A DNA stretch of 64,000 bases from Acidocella facilis ATCC 35904 (GCF_000687875.1 NZ_JHYG01000006.1:203970-267969), one strand, 5' to 3'. Shown: positions 1 through 9,004, counted from the stretch's first letter. Numbers and translations: made by a program. Notes: generated by a model not told the origin, from the letters alone.

Positions 1-559
1 TGGCGATGAAGGCGGTGGCGATGCCAGCACCCAGCAGTTCCGGATGGTTCAGCTCCATCATCACATGGATCAGCCCCAGCACCGCGCCCATCACCCCGAT
101 GGTCGGCGAAAACCCGCCGGCGGATTCCCAGAATTTTGCCGGTAGATGCTCGGCCGCGCCGAGTGTTTCCACCATCACCGTCAGCTTCTCGCGCAAGGCC
201 GGCGCCGGGGTGTTATCGACGATCAGCTGCAAAGCCTTGGCCTGCAGCGGGTCTTTCTGCTGCTCGATGAAGGGTTCCAGCGCCAGCGTGCCCTGTTGGC
301 GTGACAAGGCGGCCCATTCGGTGATGCGCACGACGAATTCATGCAGATCCACCTTCGGCGGTTTCACCAGCCAGCCCGCGCCCTTGATGCCTTTCAGCAG
401 ACCGCCTACCCCGAACTGCACCATCAACGCCGCCAGCGTACCGCCCAGCACGATGATGCAGGCGGTGAGGCTGAACAGCGAGGAGAGCGGGTCGTTATCC
501 GAGACCGCGCCGAGCACGACAACGAGAATTCCGCAGATGAGGCCGAGAACGCTGGTCAT
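1..559 (-). CDS. motA: Flagellar motor stator protein MotA (partial, C-terminus beyond window)
   Basis: MotA is the proton-channel stator subunit that couples ion flow to rotor torque at the inner membrane. The 186 visible codons begin with a hydrophobic segment (TSVLGLICGILVVVLGAV), a second membrane segment near residues 28-50, then a cytoplasmic loop, and a third segment starting SPTIGVMGAVLGLIHVM, which is a hallmark of the family. MotA proteins are usually 250-295 residues, so about a third is missing off the left edge. The start ATG overlaps the fliA stop as ATGA, implying coupled translation. Placement as the last visible gene of the leftward flagellar run supports the call; motB would be expected further left. 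Confidence 0.9.
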   Translation of the reverse strand, partial: MTSVLGLICGILVVVLGAVSDNDPLSSLFSLTACIIVLGGTLAALMVQFGVGGLLKGIKGAGWLVKPPKVDLHEFVVRITEWAALSRQQGTLALEPFIEQQKDPLQAKALQLIVDNTPAPALREKLTVMVETLGAAEHLPAKFWESAGGFSPTIGVMGAVLGLIHVMMELNHPELLGAGIATAFIA

Positions 560-1104
560 GTGGCGGGAACTCCTTCAAGCTTGGCGCGCACCAGGGTAGA
601 GAGCCGCGCCAGCGCCCGGGCGCGCAGCTTGGAGGCGTAGCTGTCGCTGACATCCAGCACCAGGGCAATTTCGCGGTTATTCAACTCTTCAAAAAAATGC
701 AGCGCCAGCATCTGATATTCCTCAGGCTCCAGCTCGCGCAGCGCTTCCACCAGCACACCCTGGCGCTCGCTCTGCAGCATCAGGCTCAGCGGATCTTCCG
801 GCAGCATGCCGTTTTCCTCGGCATGCAGATCGATCATCGTCTCATCCGTGCCTTGCGTGAAACGGAAGCTTTTCGAACGGCGCAGCCCGTCCAGCATCGC
901 GCCCTTGATGCGCCGCATCGCGTAGGTCTGGAAGGTGACGCCGTAGGCGTCCTCGAACCGGCCATGCGCCTCCAGCAGGCCGACCGCACCCCATTGCAGC
1001 AGATCATCCAGCTCCGCCCAGGGCATGCGGGATTTCAGCAGCAAGGCGGTGCGCTTGATCCAGTTGCCGTAGGTTGGCATGTCGGCGGCGCAGATCTCAG
1101 CCAT
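556..1104 (-). CDS. fliA: Flagellar sigma factor FliA (sigma-28), short form
   Basis: Alternative sigma factor expected to direct RNA polymerase to late flagellar promoters. Region 2 is clear (DDLLQWGAVGLLEAHGRF, then FQTYAMRRIKGAMLDGLRR) and region 4 is clear (ELEPEEYQMLALHFFEELNNREIAL followed by an HTH ending KLRARALARL). The roughly 50-residue sigma-3 domain normally between them seems absent: only a linker of about 45 residues rich in Glu and Asp remains. The protein is about 182 residues against about 240 for typical FliA. The start at 1104 overlaps the flhA stop by 8 bases; the ATG at 1080 is an alternative. An open frame continues upstream to 1164 but lies wholly inside flhA. Confidence 0.85.
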   Translation of the reverse strand: MAEICAADMPTYGNWIKRTALLLKSRMPWAELDDLLQWGAVGLLEAHGRFEDAYGVTFQTYAMRRIKGAMLDGLRRSKSFRFTQGTDETMIDLHAEENGMLPEDPLSLMLQSERQGVLVEALRELEPEEYQMLALHFFEELNNREIALVLDVSDSYASKLRARALARLSTLVRAKLEGVPAT

Positions 1105-3190
1105 GGGCGGCGCCCGGCTCGGCCACCTGCACCACCTGCATCGGCATGCTGGGTGGAATTTCATCCAGCGAGAGCACCGGCAGCGTTCCGGCGATCACCC
1201 GCGCCACGGCGCGGCGCAGCGGGGCTTGCGTCACCAGCACCGGACGCAGCCCTTTCGCCTTCATCGCGGCATTCGCGGCCTCGGCGGCCTGGCGCAGATG
1301 CGCGGCACTTTCCGGCTCAATCTCGCCGGCGGCGGCTGTGTCCTTGCCGGCACGCAGCGATTTCGAAACCAGCTCCTCCAGCCGCTGCGGCAGCACCGCG
1401 ACTTTCAGCACGCTCTCCTGCCCGGCGGCCTGGGCGACGATGAAGCGGCCGAGGCGCATGCGCACGGCAGCCAGCAGCCGCTCCGGATCCTTGATGCCGG
1501 TATCGGCGGATTCCACCATCGCCTCGGCGATGCGCTCGAAATCGCGCACCGGCACCTCTTCCGCCAGCAGCCCCTGCAGCACCTGGCGCACCAGCCCGGC
1601 GGCCATCGCGGCGCGTAGGTCTTCGGCCAGGCGCGGCGTGGTTTCAGCGAGTTTGGTGAGCAAGCCTTCCACCTGCGGGCGGCCCAGCAGCTCGGCGCCG
1701 TAGCGCTTTAGCACCTCGGCGAAATGCGTGGCGATGGCGGAGGAGGCATCCACCACCGTGTAGCCAAGCTCCTCGGCCTGGGCGATGGCGGTTTGCGGAA
1801 TCCACACCGCCGGCTGGCCGAAGGCGGGGTCTTTCACATGCCGGCCGATTTTCAGCCTGTCGATGACCAGATTGCCTTCGATCGCCAGCCATTGATTGGG
1901 CCAGGCCTCGCCGCCGCCAATCGCTGCCCCGCGCAATGTGAAGCGGTAGGCATTCGGCGGCAGGTCCGAGGAATCCCTGATATGCACGGCGGGGATCAAA
2001 AATCCCATGGCGCGGCCATAGCGCTGGCGCACCGCGGTGAGGCGGCCGAGCAGCTTGCCTTCGCCAGCCGCCACCAAAGGCGCCAGGGCAAAGCCGATGC
2101 TCATGCCCAGCGGATCGACGCCGGTGACATCCGCCAGCGCGTCCGGCTTGGCTTCGGCTTTGGCACCCTTGGCGGCCCCGGCGGCTTCCGGCTGGGCCAA
2201 CGCCTCGCGCGCCTGGCGCGCGGCCCGCCAGGCGGCGAAGCCCAGCGCCCCACCCAGCGCGAAGAAGGGCAGATGCGCCATGTCCGGCATCAGCCCGATG
2301 GCGATGGTGATCGCCGCGGCCAGCGCCAGCGCCTGCGGATATTTCCAGAGCTGGGATTTGATCTGCGCGCCGATATCCTCGCCGGTGGCAACCCGCGTCA
2401 CCACCAGACCCGCCGCCACCGAGATGGTCAGAGACGGGATCTGTGCCGCCAAGCCATCGCCTACCGTCAGCAGCGTGTAGGTGCGCGCGGCATCGCCCAA
2501 AGGCAGCCCGGCCTGCAGCGTGCCGATGATCAGCCCGCCGATCATGTTGATCGCCAGAATGATCATCGCCGCGATCACGTCGCCGCGCACGAATTTCGAG
2601 GCGCCATCCATGGCCCCGAAAAAATCCGCCTCCCGGCGCAGCATGTCGCGCCGGCGCTCCGCCGCCTGCGGGGTGAGCACGCCAGCATTGATCTCGGCGT
2701 CGATCGCCATCTGCCGGCCCGGCAGGCTGTCCAGCATGAAGCGGGCCGAGACTTCCGCGACGCGCGAGGCGCCCTTGGTCACCACCACGAAATTGATGAT
2801 GATCAAAATCACAAAGATGATGCCGCCGACGACATAGTTGCCGCCCACGGCGAATTGCCCGAAGGCCTCGATCACATGCCCCGCCGCGCCCGGCCCGCTG
2901 GCGCCGTTGAGCAGAATGGCGCGCGCGGTGGCGACATTCAGCGCCAGGCGCATCAGTGTCGTCGCCAGCAAGATCGAGGGGAAGGCCGAGAATTCAGCCG
3001 GCGAGGCGATGTAGAGCGAGGCGCCCAGGATGACCAGGCCGGCGGAGATATTGATGGCAAAGAGCAGCGAGATCGCCGCCGGCGGCAGCGGCACCACCAG
3101 CATGACGAGGATCAGCAGGACCAGGATCGGCCCCGCGAACTGCGCCGCGTTCAGCTTGGGAAAACCGGAGAGGGCGGCGGCCTCAGCCAT
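1097..3190 (-). CDS. flhA: Flagellar export gate protein FlhA
   Basis: Core inner-membrane component of the flagellar type III export gate, whose cytoplasmic ring docks chaperone-substrate complexes. The 697-residue protein has the expected N-terminal half of about eight membrane segments and a family signature at about residues 140-215 (ARFMLDSLPGRQMAIDAEIN, then EADFFGAMDGASKFVRGD). The soluble C-terminal half begins after about residue 330, following an Ala/Lys/Glu-rich linker. Length matches the family. It overlaps the upstream fliQ paralogue by 8 bases and fliA downstream by 8 bases. Confidence 0.97.
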   Translation of the reverse strand: MAEAAALSGFPKLNAAQFAGPILVLLILVMLVVPLPPAAISLLFAINISAGLVILGASLYIASPAEFSAFPSILLATTLMRLALNVATARAILLNGASGPGAAGHVIEAFGQFAVGGNYVVGGIIFVILIIINFVVVTKGASRVAEVSARFMLDSLPGRQMAIDAEINAGVLTPQAAERRRDMLRREADFFGAMDGASKFVRGDVIAAMIILAINMIGGLIIGTLQAGLPLGDAARTYTLLTVGDGLAAQIPSLTISVAAGLVVTRVATGEDIGAQIKSQLWKYPQALALAAAITIAIGLMPDMAHLPFFALGGALGFAAWRAARQAREALAQPEAAGAAKGAKAEAKPDALADVTGVDPLGMSIGFALAPLVAAGEGKLLGRLTAVRQRYGRAMGFLIPAVHIRDSSDLPPNAYRFTLRGAAIGGGEAWPNQWLAIEGNLVIDRLKIGRHVKDPAFGQPAVWIPQTAIAQAEELGYTVVDASSAIATHFAEVLKRYGAELLGRPQVEGLLTKLAETTPRLAEDLRAAMAAGLVRQVLQGLLAEEVPVRDFERIAEAMVESADTGIKDPERLLAAVRMRLGRFIVAQAAGQESVLKVAVLPQRLEELVSKSLRAGKDTAAAGEIEPESAAHLRQAAEAANAAMKAKGLRPVLVTQAPLRRAVARVIAGTLPVLSLDEIPPSMPMQVVQVAEPGAAHG

Positions 3191-3446
3191 GCACCAGCCC
3201 CGGAATCGCGCCGAACAGATGCAACGCGTAATGCTCCACCCCGCCCAGCATCATCGGCCCGGCGAGCGAGGTGAGCACCGCCACCCCGGCCAGCTTCAAC
3301 ACGAAGGGCACCGAGGCTTCCTTCACCTGCGTCGCGGTCTGCAGCGCGCCGGTGACAACGCCGATCACCAGCAGCAGCAGCAGGATCGGCCCCGCCAGCT
3401 CCGCAAAGGCGATCCAGGCGCCGGCATCGACATCGCTATTGGTCAT
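3183..3446 (-). CDS. fliQ: FliQ-family export gate protein (paralogue next to flhA)
   Basis: An 87-residue protein with two membrane segments. The FliQ core pattern is recognisable: a first hairpin helix (PILLLLLVIGVVTGALQ), the turn TATQVKEASVPFVLK, and a second helix. FliQ forms four copies of the FliPQR pore through which flagellar axial proteins pass. A second FliQ lies in the canonical fliP-fliQ-fliR order at 19708-19986, so this copy is extra. The canonical Pro-Lys after the turn is changed here to Val-Leu-Lys. The start overlaps the fliM-fliN stop (ATGA) and the end overlaps flhA by 8 bases. It could be a gate subunit or a diverged copy with another role. Confidence 0.8.
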   Translation of the reverse strand: MTNSDVDAGAWIAFAELAGPILLLLLVIGVVTGALQTATQVKEASVPFVLKLAGVAVLTSLAGPMMLGGVEHYALHLFGAIPGLVHG

Positions 3447-4708
3447 TCGGCCGCCTCTTGCTGCGGCTCGGTCTCGGCTTCGGCCTCGCCGGCCAGGCCG
3501 GTGATGCGGATGCCGTAGCGCTCGCCATCGCCGATGGCGACAACCTCGCCATGCGCCAGCTTCAGCCCGTTGGCGTAAATCACCAGCGGCTCGCCGACGC
3601 GCTGGTCCAGCGCGATCACCTGGCCCTGGCGCAAGGCCCGCATCTCCTTCACGCTGAGCGCCGCGCGGCCCAGCTCCACGGCGATGGCCACCTGCACGCG
3701 GTCGAGCAGCTTGCTGCCATCCAGCGCGTGGCCCTGGCCGGGCAGCGGGCTCAGTGGCTCAAGCGCGATCTCGGGGGGGGTGTCGGTCATGGTCTGTCCC
3801 TTCTGGAGGTCCTGGCCGGGGCTCACCCGGCAGGCGATGGCGCCTTCGAACTGGCCATACTCGGCCCGGAAAAGATCCACCCCGCCGGAGACGGCGATGG
3901 CTTCCGGCAGCAGGCTGAGCGGCAGCAGCGCGCCCGGCCGCAGCGCGCTGACCAGCGACATCGGCAGATGCCCGCGGGCGATTTCGAAACAGAGCGGCAG
4001 CTTCACCGCCTCGCTGCTGGCGGCCAGGCGCGCGGCCCAGCCCTCATCGGCGGCGTTGCGGGCATTCGCGCCACTCTGCGCCAGCAGCTTCTGCTCCAGC
4101 GCATCCAGCGGGGCGAAGGGCAGGGCGATGGTGATGCGCCCCTGGCCGAGCGCGGTTTCGAACTGGCCGGTGATCTCGATCATCCAATCCTGCGCCTCGG
4201 CGACGCCCAGCATCGCATGCGCGGTCTCGTAGCTGGAGGCGAGCAGCGGCGCGATGCCGAGCGGGGCGAGGGAGTCGGAGGCGGATTTATACACCGCCTC
4301 GATCAGCTGCCGGCCGATGCGCAGCTCCATCGCCGAAAGATCATGCGCCGGGGCGCTGGAGGGGATGGAGGCGCCGCACATGCCATCGACGATGGCGCCC
4401 AGCAGCGCCCCGTCCAGCGCCAGCAGCGCGCGCCCGCGCAAGGGGGCGAGATCCGCATGGCCGGCCAGCAGCACATCCGGCAGCCGCTCCAGCACCGCCT
4501 CATGCGGGGCGATGCCGGTTTTGCTGGAGAGCAGCGAGACCGGGCTGCGGGTGGTCTTGAACAAAGCCAGCGCGATCTGGCGCATGAAGCGCGCCGAGAG
4601 CGTCTCCATCAGCCCCGGCCGCAGCCCCGGGGCGCGGACATGGTTGAGCAGGTCCAGCGGTTTGATGTCGGTTGGGTCGCGCAGCAAGGCGCTGGGGGCG
4701 TCAAGCAT
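3443..4708 (-). CDS. fliM: FliM-FliN in-frame fusion, flagellar C-ring switch protein
   Basis: C-ring proteins that bind FliG, respond to CheY and dock export substrates. The 421-residue frame has a FliM-like CheC-fold middle domain (about residues 30-200), a first SpoA domain (about 230-300), then Met307 and a second SpoA domain (about 335-405) that looks like FliN (KLLDRVQVAIAVELGRA, then GEPLVIYANGLKLAHGEVV). FliM and FliN are normally separate genes of about 330 and 110-135 residues. Here no stop separates them. Met307 carries its own strong ribosome binding site, so both a long and a FliN-sized product are plausible. A CheY-binding N-terminal EIDALL-like motif is not seen. Confidence 0.85.
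   Translation of the reverse strand: MLDAPSALLRDPTDIKPLDLLNHVRAPGLRPGLMETLSARFMRQIALALFKTTRSPVSLLSSKTGIAPHEAVLERLPDVLLAGHADLAPLRGRALLALDGALLGAIVDGMCGASIPSSAPAHDLSAMELRIGRQLIEAVYKSASDSLAPLGIAPLLASSYETAHAMLGVAEAQDWMIEITGQFETALGQGRITIALPFAPLDALEQKLLAQSGANARNAADEGWAARLAASSEAVKLPLCFEIARGHLPMSLVSALRPGALLPLSLLPEAIAVSGGVDLFRAEYGQFEGAIACRVSPGQDLQKGQTMTDTPPEIALEPLSPLPGQGHALDGSKLLDRVQVAIAVELGRAALSVKEMRALRQGQVIALDQRVGEPLVIYANGLKLAHGEVVAIGDGERYGIRITGLAGEAEAETEPQQEAAE
3788..3804 (-). promoter_or_regulatory. Internal ribosome binding site and ATG inside the fliM-fliN frame
   Basis: On the minus strand AGAAGGG (3798-3804) lies 7 bases before an in-frame ATG (3788-3790) that is codon 307. Initiation here would give a 115-residue protein ending at 3443, the normal size of FliN. 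The spacing is near ideal. Internal initiation producing a short SpoA protein is established for SctQ homologues of injectisomes (SpaO, YscQ); use here is inference. Confidence 0.55.
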
Positions 4709-6086
4709 AGGCGCGCACCCCGGTATCGGTGGTCACAGGAGCGGGGGCCGGCGCGGCGCTGGCGCTCTGCGCCGGGCGCTGGACTTGCGGCTGGGCGGGG
4801 GCCTGCTGGCCCTGGCCGCCGGAACTCACATCCGCCTGGCCGAGGCTGAGCCCGGCATTGCCCACCGCCTGGCGGAACCCGTCCATGCCGTTATGCAGCG
4901 CCTGCGCGGCATGGGCGGTGCTGGGGATGAAGGTGACGTTGAGCTGCCCGGTGGCGCTGAGGCCGAGATTGATGGTGAGCTGGCCGAGATCCGGCGGGTC
5001 GAGCCGCAGCGTCGCCTGGGACTGGCCGTGCTGGTGCAAAGCCGAGACCGTCGCGGCGAGGGCGGCCGGGGCGAGCGAGGTCGCCTCCAGCCCGGTGCTG
5101 GCGGTGATGGGCGTGGTGGTGGCGGCCTGGGTGGTGGTGGCATTGGCCTGTGCGGTGCCGGGGGCGGCCATGGCCAGGGCGGCTGGCAGCGGGGCGGTGG
5201 TGCTGGTGGCGCTGGCGGTGGGCAGGCTGGCGGTGCCGGGCAGGGCGCTGTCTTTGCCTTTCACACTGGGGGTGACGGCAAGGGCGGCGGCGGGTGCGGC
5301 GCTGGCCGCCGGGGCAGGGGCGGCGGCGCTGGTGGAGGCGGTGGCGGAAGCGGGGGCGCTGGCCGCGCGCGGGGTGGGTTGCGGGGCGCTGACGCTGGGC
5401 TGGGCCACGTCCTGCGCGGCATCCTTCGCGGTGGCCACTGCGGGCGGTGTCGGGGCCTGATCGTTGGCGGGGGGCGCGTCGGCGGGCGCGTCGGCGGTGA
5501 GGGTGGGGCTGGATTTGGCGGTCCCGCTGCTGGCGGCGTTGCCGGTTGCGGGCGCGCTGACTTCGCTCTTGCCGGCGGCGCTGCTGGCGGCCTTGCTGTC
5601 CGCCTTGCTCTCGGTCTTGCTGGGTGGGGCGGCGGGCTGGCTCTGGCCGCTCGCCACCCCCAGCACCAAAGCGGCGAGCGCGCCGAGGCCGTTATTGTCG
5701 CTGCCATCCTCATGCTTATGCGGGCCAGCGCTCTGGCTGGCGTCGCTGGCGCTGGCGGTGGCGGCGTGAGTCGTCGTCGAGTCGGTGGGGTTGGCGGGCG
5801 TCTGGCCGGTGGCGGGCTGGTCGGTCGGCGGCGCGCTGTCGCGGCTCTGTGTGACGTCACGTCTCTCGGCGGCAGGCTGCGGGGCAGGCGGCGTGCTGCT
5901 TTGCTGGGCCGTCTGCAAGGCGCTGCTCCAGTCATCGGACGCGCCACCGGCATTTTGCGCGGCGTCGGCCGGCGCGCTCTGCATGTAGGAAGTGGCGTTC
6001 TGCGGGGAGACGCTCTGGATGCCAGCGCTCTGCATATTATAGCCGCTCTCGGCCGGCATCGCGTTGCTGGGCGGGAGCGCCTGCAT
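4701..6086 (-). CDS. fliK: Flagellar hook-length control protein FliK
   Basis: Secreted molecular ruler that sets hook length and switches export specificity through FlhB. The 461 residues consist of a long low-complexity region rich in Ala, Pro, Ser and Thr (about 1-330), as expected for the ruler part, and a C-terminal Flg_hook domain (about 340-430) with ATLRLDPPDLGQLTINLGLS, followed by an Ala/Pro/Gln-rich tail. The order between fliG and fliM-fliN is consistent. The start ATG overlaps the fliG stop as TGATG. Sequence identity outside the C-terminal domain is expected to be low, so the call rests on that domain and position. Confidence 0.88.
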   Translation of the reverse strand: MQALPPSNAMPAESGYNMQSAGIQSVSPQNATSYMQSAPADAAQNAGGASDDWSSALQTAQQSSTPPAPQPAAERRDVTQSRDSAPPTDQPATGQTPANPTDSTTTHAATASASDASQSAGPHKHEDGSDNNGLGALAALVLGVASGQSQPAAPPSKTESKADSKAASSAAGKSEVSAPATGNAASSGTAKSSPTLTADAPADAPPANDQAPTPPAVATAKDAAQDVAQPSVSAPQPTPRAASAPASATASTSAAAPAPAASAAPAAALAVTPSVKGKDSALPGTASLPTASATSTTAPLPAALAMAAPGTAQANATTTQAATTTPITASTGLEATSLAPAALAATVSALHQHGQSQATLRLDPPDLGQLTINLGLSATGQLNVTFIPSTAHAAQALHNGMDGFRQAVGNAGLSLGQADVSSGGQGQQAPAQPQVQRPAQSASAAPAPAPVTTDTGVRAYA

Positions 6087-7132
6087 CAGAGCAGCTCCTC
6101 GCTGGCGCGCACTGCGATCTTGCCTTCTTCCGCCAGCCGCAGCGCCACCGCGACGATTTCCGCTTGCGCCGCCAGCACATCGGCGCGGCGCAGGCCGGGG
6201 CCGCCGGTCAGCTCCTCGTTCAGCACCTCGCGCTGGCGCGCCGAGATATTGGCGAAGAAGCGCTCCTTCAGCTCCGTATCCGCCAGCCGCAGCGCCGGGG
6301 CCAGCAGCTCCGGCGAGATCTCGCGCAACAGCATCCGCAACGCCGCATCCGGCAGGCGCACCAGATCCGGGAAGGTGAACAAATTCTCGCGGATCTTTTC
6401 CGCCGTCGGGCTGTCATGCGCCTCGATGCCGCCCAGCACCTGCTGCATCTTATCCGCCTGCAGCTGGTTGAGGATTTCCGCCGCCAGCTTCGGCCCGCCG
6501 AGATTGGCGACGCGCTTGCCGCCGGAGGCCGCCGCCTGCATCATCTCATCGACCATCTGCTGCAATTCCAGCACCGCGTTGGGCGAGACCACATCCAGGA
6601 TGGAGAAGCGATACAGCGCCTCCGCCGCCAGCTCCTCGGGCAGGAAGGTGAGCATCTCGGCGGCGATTTCCTGCGGAATATGCGCCAGCAGCAAAGCGAT
6701 GGTCTGCGGCCGTTCATTCGCCATCTGCACCGCCAGGGTCTGCGGGTCGCATTGCGCCGGCAGCTGGAAGGCGCGGGTGGCGTTCTGGCGGGCCAGCCTA
6801 CGCAAAATCTCACGCGCCTGCGCTTCGCCGAAGGCGTTGATCAGCGTGCGGTGCAGGAATTTCAGCGCCGGGCCGCTCAGGCCCTGCTCGCCCATATCCG
6901 CGACGAAACGCTGCATCACCTGGTTGCGCAGGCCAAAGGGCACGTTGCGCATCGCCGTCATCGCGGTGGAGATCTTGGTCACCAGCGCGTCGTCCATCTC
7001 GCGCAGCACCAGTGCCGCGGCCTCTTCGCCCAGCTCCTGCAGCACCACCGCCACACGCTCGACGCCGCTCAGCGGATCCGCCGGCGGCATCGGAGCCAGT
7101 TTAACGGTAGGTTTGGAGGCGGTAACGCTCAT
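6086..7132 (-). CDS. fliG: Flagellar motor switch protein FliG
   Basis: Rotor protein at the top of the C-ring that contacts MotA and generates torque. At 348 residues it matches the family. The N-terminal FliF-binding domain starts around residue 18 (LSGVERVAVVLQELGEEAA). The middle domain has ERPQTIALLLAHI in place of the usual EHPQ motif, so the His is replaced by Arg. The C-terminal torque domain includes ENLFTFPDLVRLPDAALRML, then ELKERFFANISARQREVL. It is coupled to fliF upstream by an ATGA overlap. Confidence 0.97.
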   Translation of the reverse strand: MSVTASKPTVKLAPMPPADPLSGVERVAVVLQELGEEAAALVLREMDDALVTKISTAMTAMRNVPFGLRNQVMQRFVADMGEQGLSGPALKFLHRTLINAFGEAQAREILRRLARQNATRAFQLPAQCDPQTLAVQMANERPQTIALLLAHIPQEIAAEMLTFLPEELAAEALYRFSILDVVSPNAVLELQQMVDEMMQAAASGGKRVANLGGPKLAAEILNQLQADKMQQVLGGIEAHDSPTAEKIRENLFTFPDLVRLPDAALRMLLREISPELLAPALRLADTELKERFFANISARQREVLNEELTGGPGLRRADVLAAQAEIVAVALRLAEEGKIAVRASEELL

Positions 7133-8700
7133 CGCTCCTTCCCCTCCGCATCATCGGCCCAGCTTTGCAGCAGGCTGGCGACCCCGCGCGGGTTCTGCGC
7201 CACCTGTTCACGCAGCGGGGTGAAATTCACCGCCGGGGTGATCATCTCCGGCCGCAGCACCGGCGGCGGTGCTGGCGGCGGTGGCGGTAGCGGCGGGGTG
7301 AGGATGGCTTTCAGATCCACACTCTTCAGCCGGCGCGAGAGCGGCAGCGCCAGGCCGAACAGCACGAACAAGGCCGCCAGCAGCTCCAGCGCCGCATGGG
7401 TGAGCGCACCGCTGGACTCTCCCAGCACCGCGCCGCTGCCGATCGGCTGCGCATGGAAGGGCGCGGCCAGCACATTCACGCTGACGGCGGGATAGGAGAA
7501 GGCGCTGGCGATGGCGCTCTTCACCTGCGCGGTGGAAAGCTGGCCCAGCGCCGCCTGGTTGAGCACCACCGAGACCGCGATGCCCTTCACCGCCCAATCC
7601 GGATGGGTGATGTCGCTGTCGCTGACATCGTTCTGGTAGGTCTGGTCCTGCTGGCTGCTGACCTGCTGCGGGCTTTGCGCGCCTTGGGCGCTGGCGGTGC
7701 TGGCGGGGCTGGTTGCCGGGGCGCCGCCGGCTTGGGTTGGCACCGGCGCCGGATTGGCGGTGGTGGCGGCCGGCGGCTGGTTGGAGAGCGCGCCGGGAAT
7801 GCCGATGGCGGCGGCCTGGGTGGCGCCGCTCTGCTGGGAGCTGTCCTGCACCGCATGCTGCACCAGATGGCCGGGACCATAGAGCGTCTGATGCGTGCGG
7901 ACCTGGGTGAAATCCACATCCGCGCCGATGCCGGTGCGAAAATTCCCAGCGCCGACCAGCGGGGTTAGAATATCCGCGACGCGCGCCGCGGCCTGCGCCT
8001 CGATATCGCCAGTGGTGGCGAGCTGGGCGGCGTTGCCGGCCGCCCCGGTCTGCGGAAACACCGTGGCGCCGGCGGTGGTCTCGACCGTGATCTGCTCCGG
8101 CGTCATCCCCGGCACCGCGCCGGCGACCAGCCCGGCGATCGCCACACCCTGCGCCTGCGCGGCGGCGGGCGCGGCGTCGATCACCACCGAGGCGGAGGGT
8201 TTCGGCTGGTCGGCCAGGAACGGCGTCTGCGCCGGGATCGCCAGAAAGACCTGCGCCGCGCGCACGCCCTGCAGCCCTTCGATGGAATGCTGCAGCGAGA
8301 GTTCCAGCGCCTGATTGCCCATCGCCTGCTGCGCCTGGTCGGAGGCGGTCATCGGCGCGTTTTCCACCTGCGTCCAGGCATTATTCACATCATCGCCCGG
8401 CACCTGGGCGGCGCCGAGCTGCAGCCGGGCCTGCGCCAGCTGCGGGGCCGGCACCAGGATCACATCCCCGGCCTCGCGCAATTGATAGGGTATGCCGAGC
8501 TTCTGCAGCGTCGCGATCACCTTGCCGCCTTCGGCCGGGCTCAAGCCTTCTTCCAGCACCGCGTAGGGCGGCGAGGAGAATTCCAGCCAGCCGACCAGCG
8601 CCGCCGAGGCGGCGATGACAGCCCCGCCCGCCAGCAGCAGGCGCGGCGCCTGCGCGGCCTGGGTACGCACCCGAACGAGCTGCGTGCGCCAATCGGCCAT
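7129..8700 (-). CDS. fliF: Flagellar MS-ring protein FliF
   Basis: Forms the inner-membrane MS ring that nucleates basal body assembly. The 523-residue protein has an N-terminal membrane segment (about 22-42), a secretin-like ring-building region beginning LSPAEGGKVIATLQKLGIPY, a long Ala/Gln/Pro-rich linker (about 300-350), a second membrane segment near 430-450 (LELLAALFVLFGLAL) and a short cytoplasmic tail (PRGVASLLQSWADD) that fits the FliG-binding peptide. Slightly shorter than the enteric protein (about 550). It lies 4 bases after fliE. Confidence 0.95.
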   Translation of the reverse strand: MADWRTQLVRVRTQAAQAPRLLLAGGAVIAASAALVGWLEFSSPPYAVLEEGLSPAEGGKVIATLQKLGIPYQLREAGDVILVPAPQLAQARLQLGAAQVPGDDVNNAWTQVENAPMTASDQAQQAMGNQALELSLQHSIEGLQGVRAAQVFLAIPAQTPFLADQPKPSASVVIDAAPAAAQAQGVAIAGLVAGAVPGMTPEQITVETTAGATVFPQTGAAGNAAQLATTGDIEAQAAARVADILTPLVGAGNFRTGIGADVDFTQVRTHQTLYGPGHLVQHAVQDSSQQSGATQAAAIGIPGALSNQPPAATTANPAPVPTQAGGAPATSPASTASAQGAQSPQQVSSQQDQTYQNDVSDSDITHPDWAVKGIAVSVVLNQAALGQLSTAQVKSAIASAFSYPAVSVNVLAAPFHAQPIGSGAVLGESSGALTHAALELLAALFVLFGLALPLSRRLKSVDLKAILTPPLPPPPPAPPPVLRPEMITPAVNFTPLREQVAQNPRGVASLLQSWADDAEGKER

Positions 8701-8704
8701 CGGC

Positions 8705-9004
8705 TCAGAACTGCATATTCATGATCGATTGGTAGGCCGAGACGGCTTCGTTGCGCACCGCGACGGTGGCACTCCAGGCGGTCTCCGCCTTGTCGCTGGC
8801 CACCAGCGCCTGCGCCAGGCTGGCGCCGGGCACCCCCGCGGCATAGCTGGCCTCAGCGGTGCCGGCCTGCACCTGCGCGCCCGAAACCTCCTGCAGCGCC
8901 GCATTGGCGAGGTCGAGAAAGCTGCCATCCGCCCCCGTCGCGGGCTGTGAGGCGCCGGCCGTGGCGAGGCCGGCGGTAACAGGCAGAATGGCACCGATGC
9001 TCAT
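8705..9004 (-). CDS. fliE: Flagellar hook-basal body protein FliE
   Basis: Small periplasmic adaptor that joins the MS ring and export gate to the rod. The 99-residue protein ends with the typical helical segment (AVRNEAVSAYQSIMNMQF), matching the family's conserved AYQEIMRMQ-like end. Most α-proteobacterial FliE are 95-110 residues. It is the first gene of the leftward flagellar run and faces flgB across the divergent promoter region. Confidence 0.93.
   Translation of the reverse strand: MSIGAILPVTAGLATAGASQPATGADGSFLDLANAALQEVSGAQVQAGTAEASYAAGVPGASLAQALVASDKAETAWSATVAVRNEAVSAYQSIMNMQF

Noticed and set aside
4254..7223. 989-codon open frame on the plus strand opposite fliMN, fliK and fliG
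   Set aside because: Low-complexity Gly/Ser/Arg translation with no domain; it is the shadow of GC-rich real genes on the minus strand.
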